Positions 6,080 to 11,797 of a DNA stretch of 11,797 nt are shown here, in pieces; positions within the stretch are counted from its first letter, which is position 1, and the number at the start of each line of letters is the position of its first letter. The DNA lies in NCBI RefSeq assembly GCF_002455975.1, contig NZ_DKLM01000104.1:30669-42465 (forward strand), given 5' to 3'. The notes beneath the pieces were generated by a model. That model searched no databases. It was not told where the DNA came from and saw nothing but the letters and a program-made list of their open reading frames with translations. This stretch comes from Clostridium sp. UBA6640 (lineage in GTDB: Bacteria > Bacillota > Clostridia > Clostridiales > Clostridiaceae). The translations under genes were made by a program, and so were the position numbers.

Positions 6080-7255
6080 TTATTTTAACTTATCAGCTTC
6101 CACTTTAATTCTATTTAGAGCTTCTTCAATAATTTTTTTAGAACATGCTATATTCATTCTCATAAAATATTTTCCTTCTTGTCCAAATATACTTCCTTCA
6201 TCAAGACCTAGTCTGCATTTTCTAATAAAAAATTCTTTAATTTCTTTTTCATTCATGTTTAAATTAGAACAGTCTAGCCAAATTATAAAAGTTCCCTGGG
6301 GCTTTATAACTTTTATTTTTGGTATATAATTTTCAATAAAATCTATTACATAATTTAAACTTTCCTCTAAATATATCATTAATTGAGATAACCAATCATC
6401 ACAGTAATAGTATGATGCTTTTAAGGCCTCTATCCCAAATACATTTGCTCCAAATACAGCATTATTTTCTAAAGTAATTTTAAATCTTTTTCTCAATTCT
6501 TTATTTGCAATAATAATATTAGAAACTTGTAATCCCGCAATATTAAAAGTTTTGCTTGGAGCGGTGCAAATAATAGAATTTTCCTCAAAAGCTTCACTAA
6601 TTGAAGCAATTACTGTGTGATTGTATCCACTGTATATTAAGTCAAAATGTATATCGTCAGATACTATAATTATATTATTAGCTATACATATTTCACCTAA
6701 AGTCTTTAATTCCTCTAAAGTCCAAACTCTTCCTACAGGATTGTGAGGATTACATAAAAATAACAGCTTAGTTCTTGGAGTTATTTTTCTTTTTAAATCA
6801 TCAAAGTCCATAGTATAATTATTATCTTCATACTTTAATGGGTTATTAACAATAGTTCTTCCATTAAATCTAATTGCTTTTGAAAATGGTGCATATACCG
6901 GCGTTTGTATTATTATTTCATCTCCTTGAGAGGAAAATGCTTGAACTGCATAATTTAATGCTGAAACAACACCTGGAGTAAAGCATATCCATTCTTTCTT
7001 TATATTCCAATTATGCTTATTTTTCATCCAATAAACTATAGCATCATAATAACTATCTTCAAACTTAGCATATCCTAATATAGGATGCTCTGCTCTATGT
7101 TTTATAGCCTCAATTATAGGCTCAGCTACTGGAAAATCCATATCTGCAACCCACATAGGAATTAAATCTTCTACTCCAAATCGTTCTTTTAATCCATCAA
7201 ATTTAATACATCCTGTATTTTTTCGATCTATACTTTCATCAAAATTATAAATCAT
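6080..7255 (-). CDS. patB: MalY/PatB-family PLP-dependent C-S lyase (cystathionine beta-lyase type)
   Basis: 391 aa, normal length for the MalY/PatB branch of fold-type I aminotransferases. These cytosolic enzymes cleave C-S bonds of cystathionine or cysteine conjugates to thiol, pyruvate and ammonia. Family marks: NFDESIDRKNTGCIKFD (residues 4-20), IPMWVADMDFP (32-42), CNPHNPVGRVW (168-178), SDDIHFDL (199-206, Asp for the PLP pyridine nitrogen), TAPSKTFNIAGLQ (231-243, K235 as Schiff-base Lys) and RMNIAC (366-371, carboxylate-binding Arg). The ATG at 7255-7253 follows AGGAGGGG by about seven bases. It is transcribed divergently from hydCBA, as a single gene with its own promoter and terminator. 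Aminotransferase activity is an alternative, but the WVADMDFP motif favours C-S lyase. The true substrate cannot be read from sequence. Confidence 0.92.
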   Translation of the reverse strand: MIYNFDESIDRKNTGCIKFDGLKERFGVEDLIPMWVADMDFPVAEPIIEAIKHRAEHPILGYAKFEDSYYDAIVYWMKNKHNWNIKKEWICFTPGVVSALNYAVQAFSSQGDEIIIQTPVYAPFSKAIRFNGRTIVNNPLKYEDNNYTMDFDDLKRKITPRTKLLFLCNPHNPVGRVWTLEELKTLGEICIANNIIIVSDDIHFDLIYSGYNHTVIASISEAFEENSIICTAPSKTFNIAGLQVSNIIIANKELRKRFKITLENNAVFGANVFGIEALKASYYYCDDWLSQLMIYLEESLNYVIDFIENYIPKIKVIKPQGTFIIWLDCSNLNMNEKEIKEFFIRKCRLGLDEGSIFGQEGKYFMRMNIACSKKIIEEALNRIKVEADKLK

Positions 7256-7283
7256 GCCATCCCCTCCTCTACATTTTATATAA

Positions 7284-7325
7284 ATTATATCATAGATGCT
7301 TTTGGGATTTTAATTTATCATCTAT
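7284..7325 (-). promoter_or_regulatory. patB promoter with overlapping inverted repeat
   Basis: A perfect TATAAT (-10) lies at 7289-7284 on the minus strand, about 29 bases before the patB ATG. The -35 is weak (TTAAAA about 18 bases upstream). Exact 7-bp inverted arms ATAGATG (7292-7298) and CATCTAT (7319-7325) bracket the spacer and -35 region, which could be an operator. The right arm ends ten bases before the -35 of the divergent hyd promoter. Confidence 0.5.
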
Positions 7326-7334
7326 AAAAAAAAC

Positions 7335-7364
7335 TTTACATTTTAATTATTCATAATATATAAT
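7335..7364 (+). promoter_or_regulatory. promoter of the hydCBA operon
   Basis: TTTACA (7335-7340), an 18-base spacer and TATAAT (7359-7364) make a good housekeeping-type promoter. The transcript would have a leader of roughly 115 bases before the TTG start of hydC. The leader (7371-7488) is AT-rich with no clear hairpin or riboswitch fold, and ends in an AAGGGGG ribosome binding site at 7474-7480. Confidence 0.65.
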
Positions 7365-7488
7365 ATTTTTAAATAAATTTTCATAATATTTTAAATGTTC
7401 CATCATAATATATTACATATCCTAAATTCTTTAGAGATTTCATATTTTATTATTAAAAATAACATTAAATGATAAGGGGGTTTTTTAA

Positions 7489-7968
7489 TTGTGCTGTTGT
7501 CATGAAAAAGATGAAAAATTTTTAGAGTTAGAAACATTTATACTCTCACTTCCTAATAAAAAAGGTGCACTTATAGAAGTTTTGCATAAAGCACAAAGTA
7601 TATTTGGATACTTATCAGAAGAAGTTCAACTTTTTGTTTCTAAAAAATTGGACATTCCTGCTTCTAAAGTATTCGGAGTAGTTACATTTTATTCATTTTT
7701 TAAAACTCAACCTCAAGGAGAGTATGTCATAAATGTATGTTTGGGTACTGCTTGTTTTGTTAGAGGTGCTGGTGACGTTTTAAAGGAGTTTGAAAATCAG
7801 CTAGGTATAGCTTGTGGTAAGACTACAGAAGATATGAAATTCACTTTAGGCTCACTAAGATGTGTTGGGGCTTGTGGACTTGCACCAGTAGTATCTGTTA
7901 ATGACAAAGTTTATGGTCATGTAACAGTGGACAAGGTTTCGCAAATCCTTAAGGAATATACTAATTAG
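7489..7968 (+). CDS. hydC: bifurcating [FeFe] hydrogenase, NuoE-like [2Fe-2S] subunit HydC
   Basis: 159 aa with the thioredoxin-like NuoE/24-kDa fold. It passes electrons between the NAD-site subunit HydB and the rest of the soluble hydrogenase complex. The [2Fe-2S] ligands are C84 and C89 (CLGTAC) and C125 and C129 (CVGAC). The conserved helical N-terminal half includes VTFYSFF (65-71). The start is TTG at 7489: an in-frame TAA immediately precedes it, AAGGGGG lies eight bases upstream, and no in-frame ATG or GTG exists near the N-terminus. The protein begins MCCCHEKDE, three consecutive Cys and a His outside the known cluster. First gene of hydCBA, 11 bases before hydB. An NADP-reducing (Hnd-type) assignment of the same architecture is the main alternative. 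Confidence 0.93.
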   Translation: MCCCHEKDEKFLELETFILSLPNKKGALIEVLHKAQSIFGYLSEEVQLFVSKKLDIPASKVFGVVTFYSFFKTQPQGEYVINVCLGTACFVRGAGDVLKEFENQLGIACGKTTEDMKFTLGSLRCVGACGLAPVVSVNDKVYGHVTVDKVSQILKEYTN

Positions 7969-7979
7969 GAGGTGGTATC

Positions 7980-9875
7980 TTGAATAAAATAGCTTCATTT
8001 GAAGAACTAAAAAAAATTCATAATGATAACAAAAATTTATTAAATATAAGAAAATCTACTGGCTGTGACGATTATGATTATAGTAAAGATCAATATAAGA
8101 AGGTTATATTAATTTGCGGTGGAACTGGCTGTAAATCCGCTGAAAGTGATCTAATCAAAGAAAATCTAATCAAAGAAATTGAAGATTTTGGTCTTTCAAA
8201 AGAAATCTTTGTAACTACAACTGGCTGTTTTGGATTTTGTGAAAAAGGTCCTATAGTAAAAATTACCCCTGATGATGTCTTTTATGTTCATGTTTCTCCA
8301 AAAGATGCTAGAGAAATTGTAGAATCTCATTTAGTTAATGGTGAGATTCTAGAAAGATTATTATATGAGGAGCCTACCATAAGTAAAAAAGTTAAAACAC
8401 AGGATGAAATGACTTTCTATAAAAAACAAGTAAGAATTGCTTTAAGAAATTGTGGATTAATAGATCCTGAAAATATACAAGAATATATTACTGAAAACGG
8501 ATATCTTGCTCTTGGAAAATCTTTAACAGAATTAGGCCAAGATGGGATTATAAATATAATTAACGATTCCGGCCTACGTGGTAGAGGCGGTGGTGGCTTC
8601 CCTACCGGCAAAAAATGGGGCATGGCTAAAAGTTATGAATCTGATGAAAAATATATAATTTGTAATGCAGATGAAGGTGATCCTGGAGCATTTATGGATC
8701 GTTCTATATTAGAAGGTGATCCTCATAGTGTTATAGAAGCAATGGCAATTGCTGGTTATGCAATTGGAGCTTCTATTGGCTGTGTTTATATAAGAGCTGA
8801 ATACCCTCTTGCTATCAGTAGACTACAAATTGCAATTAAACAAGCAAGGGAATTAGGATTATTAGGGGAAAATATTTTAAATACTGGTTTTAATTTTGAC
8901 ATACAAATTAAATATGGTGCTGGTGCCTTTGTATGCGGCGAAGAAACTGCATTAATTCACTCTATTGAAGGAGAAAGAGGAGAACCCACCAATAAACCTC
9001 CATTTCCTGCAGAATCAGGGTTATGGTGTAAACCAACCTGTGTTAATAATGTAGAAACTCTTGCCTCTATACCTGTAATTATAAACAGAGGTGCTGATTG
9101 GTATAATAAAATTGGTACAGCCACCTCTAAAGGTACTAAAGTTTTTGCGTTAGCAGGTAAAATAAATAATGTTGGGCTAGTTGAAGTACCAATGGGTACG
9201 ACATTGAATGAAATAATATACGACATTGGCGGAGGGATTAAAAACAACCGCAAGTTTAAAGCAGTGCAAACTGGTGGTCCATCTGGTGGATGCATTCCTT
9301 CCCAATATCTTGATACTCCTATAGATTACGAATCCTTAAATTCTATTGGATCAATGATGGGATCTGGCGGAATGATAGTTATGGATGAGGATAACTGTAT
9401 GGTAGATATAGCCAAATTCTATCTTGAATTCACGCGAGAAGAATCTTGTGGTAAATGTACTCCTTGTAGAATTGGAACTACTCGTTTATTGGAAATGTTA
9501 GATAGAATTTCTAAAGGAAAAGGCGATGCTGAAACTCTTGAAAGACTAAAAGAACTTTCAGAGATTATTAAAGATACCTCATTATGCGGACTTGGGCAAA
9601 CTGCTCCTAATCCTATATTAAGCACTATGAAATATTTTATGAATGAGTATGAAGCTCATGTATTTGATAAAACTTGTCCTTCAGGAGTTTGTAAGGATTT
9701 ACTTAAATATGTAATTACAGATAAATGTATAGGATGTACTAAATGTGCAAGACAATGTCCAGTAAATTGTATTACTGGTAAGGTGAAAGTTCGTCATAGC
9801 ATAAATCAGGAAAAATGTATAAAATGTGGTAACTGCAAGGTAAGTTGTCCCGTTGATGCTATTGTACTTAAATAA
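7980..9875 (+). CDS. hydB: bifurcating [FeFe] hydrogenase, NuoF-like flavin subunit HydB
   Basis: 631 aa. This subunit binds FMN and NAD(H) and is the site where flavin-based electron bifurcation is placed in HydABC complexes. Domains in order: thioredoxin-like [2Fe-2S] (C46, C51, C83, C87); NuoF core with GLRGRGGGGFPTG (198-210) and CNADEGDPGAFMDRS (228-242) for FMN/NAD; an SLBB region; a [4Fe-4S] site ESCGKCTPCR with C490, C493, C496 and C536; and a C-terminal two-cluster ferredoxin domain (C583, C586, C589, C593 and C613, C616, C619, C623). The start is TTG at 7980, behind AGGAGG (7967-7972), which overlaps the hydC stop, so translation is probably coupled. No other plausible start is near. 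It is followed 21 bases later by hydA. An NADP-specific homologue cannot be excluded by eye. Confidence 0.95.
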   Translation: MNKIASFEELKKIHNDNKNLLNIRKSTGCDDYDYSKDQYKKVILICGGTGCKSAESDLIKENLIKEIEDFGLSKEIFVTTTGCFGFCEKGPIVKITPDDVFYVHVSPKDAREIVESHLVNGEILERLLYEEPTISKKVKTQDEMTFYKKQVRIALRNCGLIDPENIQEYITENGYLALGKSLTELGQDGIINIINDSGLRGRGGGGFPTGKKWGMAKSYESDEKYIICNADEGDPGAFMDRSILEGDPHSVIEAMAIAGYAIGASIGCVYIRAEYPLAISRLQIAIKQARELGLLGENILNTGFNFDIQIKYGAGAFVCGEETALIHSIEGERGEPTNKPPFPAESGLWCKPTCVNNVETLASIPVIINRGADWYNKIGTATSKGTKVFALAGKINNVGLVEVPMGTTLNEIIYDIGGGIKNNRKFKAVQTGGPSGGCIPSQYLDTPIDYESLNSIGSMMGSGGMIVMDEDNCMVDIAKFYLEFTREESCGKCTPCRIGTTRLLEMLDRISKGKGDAETLERLKELSEIIKDTSLCGLGQTAPNPILSTMKYFMNEYEAHVFDKTCPSGVCKDLLKYVITDKCIGCTKCARQCPVNCITGKVKVRHSINQEKCIKCGNCKVSCPVDAIVLK

Positions 9876-9896
9876 TGTAGAAAAGGGGGTATAAAA

Positions 9897-11630
9897 ATGA
9901 GTTTAGTTTCACTTAAAATAAACGATATAGATGTATCTATTCAAGAAGGTTCAACAGTGCTAGATGCTGCTAAAAAACTTAATATAAATATACCAAATTT
10001 ATGTTATTTAAAATTGCATGATGATAAAACTAAAAATCAGCCTGCTTCCTGTAGAGTTTGCGTAGTTGAAATAGAGGGAAGAAGAAATCTTGCACCTGCT
10101 TGTTCTACTATAGTTCAAAATGGTATGGTAGTAAAAACTAATACTGCCAGAGCAATTGCTTCTCGTAGAGCAGTAGTGGAATTATTGCTTTCAGATCATC
10201 CACAAGATTGCTTGCTTTGTCATAAAAGCATGCATTGTGAGCTTCAAAAGTTGGCAGCTGATTTAGGTATAAGGGAAATACCTTACTTTGGGGAGATGTC
10301 TACTTATCCCTTAGATACATCAAGTAATTCAATTGTTAGAGATTTAGATAAATGTATATTGTGTAGAAGATGCACCACTATGTGTGATGTAGTTCAAACT
10401 GTAGGGGTATTGAGTGCTGTAGAAAGAGGATTCCAAACTGTTATTTCTCCCGCTTTTGGCGAACCTATGACTGAGACAAGCTGTACTTTCTGTGGTCAAT
10501 GCGTTTCTGTTTGCCCAACTGGTGCACTAACTGAAGTAGATAACACTTCAAAGGTTTGGAGAGCAATAAATCAAAAGGATAAGATTGTAGTCGTTCAAAC
10601 GGCACCTGCAATACGGGCAGCACTAGGAGAAGAATTTGGTATAGATGGTGATAACCCCGTTACAGGAAAAATGGTTTCAGCACTAAGAAAAATTGGTTTT
10701 GATTATGTATTTGATACTAATTTTGGTGCAGACCTTACTATCATGGAAGAAGCTGCTGAATTTATTCATAGATTTGAAAATGGCGGAAAACTTCCTATGT
10801 TAACAAGCTGTTGTCCTGGATGGGTTTCATTCTTTGAACATCAGTTCCATGATTTACTAGACGTACCTTCAACCTGTAAATCTCCTCAGCAAATGTGGGG
10901 AGCTATTGCTAAAACCTATTGGGCTGAGAAGATGAATATTGATCCTAAAAACTTAGTAGTTGTTTCGGTAATGCCTTGTCTTGCCAAAAAATATGAAGCT
11001 TCAAGACCAGAAATGTCTAGAGATGGAATTCCAGATGTTGATATTGTTATTAGTACAAGGGAACTGGCAAAAATGATAAGAGAAGCTGGGATTAACCTAA
11101 CCTCTTTAGATGAAGATATCTTTGATAATCCATTAGGCGAATCTACTGGTGCTGGCACAATCTTCGGTGCTAGCGGTGGAGTTATGGAGGCCGCATTACG
11201 TACAGCGTATGAATGGATTACTAAAGAGGAACTTTTAAATTTAGATTTTACTTCTGTTAGGGGTTTAGATGGTGTTAAAGAAGCTACTATAAAAATTAAA
11301 GATATCTATGTTAATGTGGCTATTGCAAGTGGTCTCGGGAATGCACGAAGCTTACTTGAAAAAATTAAAAATGGCACTGCTAATTATCATTTAATTGAAA
11401 TAATGGCATGCCCTGGTGGCTGTATTAATGGAGGTGGTCAGCCTTATTCTAAAGACGATACTTCTATTCTTGAAAAACGTAGAGCTGCATTATATAAAGA
11501 AGATAAAAATAAATCCATAAGAAAATCTCATGAAAATCCATATATCATAAAACTTTATGATGAGTTTTTAGGAGAGCCTTATAGTAAAAAATCTCATGAA
11601 CTTCTTCACACTCATTATAGTAAAAAATAA
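9897..11630 (+). CDS. hydA: [FeFe] hydrogenase catalytic subunit HydA (H-cluster)
   Basis: 577 aa, very close to C. pasteurianum CpI (574 aa) in size and layout; it reduces protons or oxidises H2. N-terminal [2Fe-2S] domain (C36, C52, C55, C69), His-Cys [4Fe-4S] cluster (H101, C105, C108, C114) and two [4Fe-4S] clusters (C153/156/159/163 and C196/199/202/206). H-cluster motifs are TSCCPGW (303-309), MPCLAKKYE (359-367) and EIMACPGGCINGGGQP (501-516). Ligands C306, C361, C505 and C509 and proton-path residues C305, E285, E288, R292 and S325 all sit exactly six positions after their CpI counterparts. ATG start behind AAGGGGG. Unlike the Thermotoga HydA there is no extra C-terminal [2Fe-2S] extension. 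Context with hydC and hydB indicates a bifurcating complex rather than a free ferredoxin hydrogenase. Maturases HydEFG are not in the window. Confidence 0.97.
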   Translation: MSLVSLKINDIDVSIQEGSTVLDAAKKLNINIPNLCYLKLHDDKTKNQPASCRVCVVEIEGRRNLAPACSTIVQNGMVVKTNTARAIASRRAVVELLLSDHPQDCLLCHKSMHCELQKLAADLGIREIPYFGEMSTYPLDTSSNSIVRDLDKCILCRRCTTMCDVVQTVGVLSAVERGFQTVISPAFGEPMTETSCTFCGQCVSVCPTGALTEVDNTSKVWRAINQKDKIVVVQTAPAIRAALGEEFGIDGDNPVTGKMVSALRKIGFDYVFDTNFGADLTIMEEAAEFIHRFENGGKLPMLTSCCPGWVSFFEHQFHDLLDVPSTCKSPQQMWGAIAKTYWAEKMNIDPKNLVVVSVMPCLAKKYEASRPEMSRDGIPDVDIVISTRELAKMIREAGINLTSLDEDIFDNPLGESTGAGTIFGASGGVMEAALRTAYEWITKEELLNLDFTSVRGLDGVKEATIKIKDIYVNVAIASGLGNARSLLEKIKNGTANYHLIEIMACPGGCINGGGQPYSKDDTSILEKRRAALYKEDKNKSIRKSHENPYIIKLYDEFLGEPYSKKSHELLHTHYSKK

Positions 11631-11635
11631 TAATT

Positions 11636-11691
11636 AAATTTACGTAAATTTTATTAAAGACTAACAATTTTTATTGTTAGTCTTTAATAAA
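11636..11691 (+). terminator. hairpin after hydA, probable terminator
   Basis: An exact 18-bp stem runs from 11650-11667 to 11674-11691 with a 6-base loop (core AAAGACTAACAA / TTGTTAGTCTTT), 20 bases past the hydA stop. It is preceded by, and overlaps, a perfect 16-bp palindrome AAATTTACGTAAATTT (11636-11651). No proper U-run follows the stem, so termination efficiency is uncertain. It is nearly symmetric and could act on either strand. Confidence 0.6.
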
Positions 11692-11761
11692 GTCCTATAT
11701 AAGCATACAATGCGAAAACTTAATATATGCTCTGGAAAATAAATTTTCTATAAAAACAGCT

Positions 11762-11786
11762 TTAATCCTTAGAAATTAAGGATTAA
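11762..11786 (+). promoter_or_regulatory. hairpin at the right edge covering a possible ribosome binding site
   Basis: TTAATCCTTA (11762-11771) and TAAGGATTAA (11777-11786) are exact complements with a 5-base loop. AAGGA in the right arm lies six bases before an ATG at 11789, which would begin M-K-N before the window ends. If that start is real, the hairpin would mask its ribosome binding site. With only three codons visible this cannot be decided, so no CDS is called. Confidence 0.35.
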
Positions 11787-11797
11787 TAATGAAGAAT

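Noticed and set aside
7450..7465. Rex-like operator TTATTA-AAAA-TAACAT in the hyd leader
   Set aside because: The half-sites resemble TTGTTA/TAACAA, but the spacing is two bases shorter than the canonical Rex site and each half has a mismatch. In AT-rich DNA this is weak.
8417..8623. Minus-strand ORFs within hydB and hydA (8417-8623, 8957-9295, 9419-9625, 10916-11158)
   Set aside because: All are antisense shadows of strongly conserved hydrogenase genes and have no independent support.
1..11797. CRISPR array, tRNA or rRNA genes
   Set aside because: No regularly spaced repeats, cloverleaf-like segments or rRNA-like conserved sequence were seen on either strand.

Overview
The window is AT-rich, low-GC Firmicutes DNA, most likely from Clostridium or a close relative. 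The evidence is the codon use (AGA, ATA, TTA, AAA), strong GGAGG/AAGGGGG ribosome binding sites, TTG starts, a trimeric [FeFe] hydrogenase operon of the clostridial/acetogen type, and clostridial-looking IS66 and IS701-type transposase remnants. The species cannot be named from the sequence alone.

Layout. (1) Positions 1-3597, minus strand: the edge of a class I lanthipeptide (lantibiotic) cluster. A full-length LanB dehydratase (1005 aa) is followed by two paralogous precursor peptide genes. One is complete (76 aa, 295-525). The other runs off the left edge (1-166). Both leaders carry the FDLDL box expected for LanB recognition, and both cores carry a shared Cys-rich segment that is not obviously nisin- or epidermin-like. 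Cyclase, transporter, protease and immunity genes are not visible and would lie beyond position 1. (2) 3598-4237: a long AT-rich leader/promoter region upstream of lanB. It holds a duplicated promoter/operator-like module and a perfect 17-bp hairpin. (3) 4238-5700: three decayed insertion-sequence fragments (IS66-type, IS630-like, IS701/IS4-type), all broken by stops, frameshifts or truncation. A terminator shields lanB from the IS66 remnant. (4) 6080-7255, minus: a MalY/PatB-type PLP-dependent C-S lyase with its own promoter and terminator. (5) 7335-11691, plus: promoter, hydC-hydB-hydA and a hairpin. This is a complete electron-bifurcating [FeFe] hydrogenase operon.

How the genes work together. 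LanB would glutamylate and then eliminate Ser/Thr in the two LanA cores, giving dehydro-residues for thioether ring formation by an off-window cyclase. HydC (NuoE-like), HydB (NuoF-like with ferredoxin clusters) and HydA (H-cluster subunit) would form one soluble complex that couples H2 to NAD(H) and ferredoxin. PatB is divergent from hydCBA and shares only the 7256-7488 intergenic region with it. No functional link to hydrogenase or lanthipeptide is evident.

The most interesting part is the lanthipeptide locus. It has a tandemly duplicated precursor unit placed after lanB, an unusual five-Cys core, and a repeat-rich regulatory region. The hydrogenase operon is well conserved and its cofactor ligands can be assigned residue by residue.
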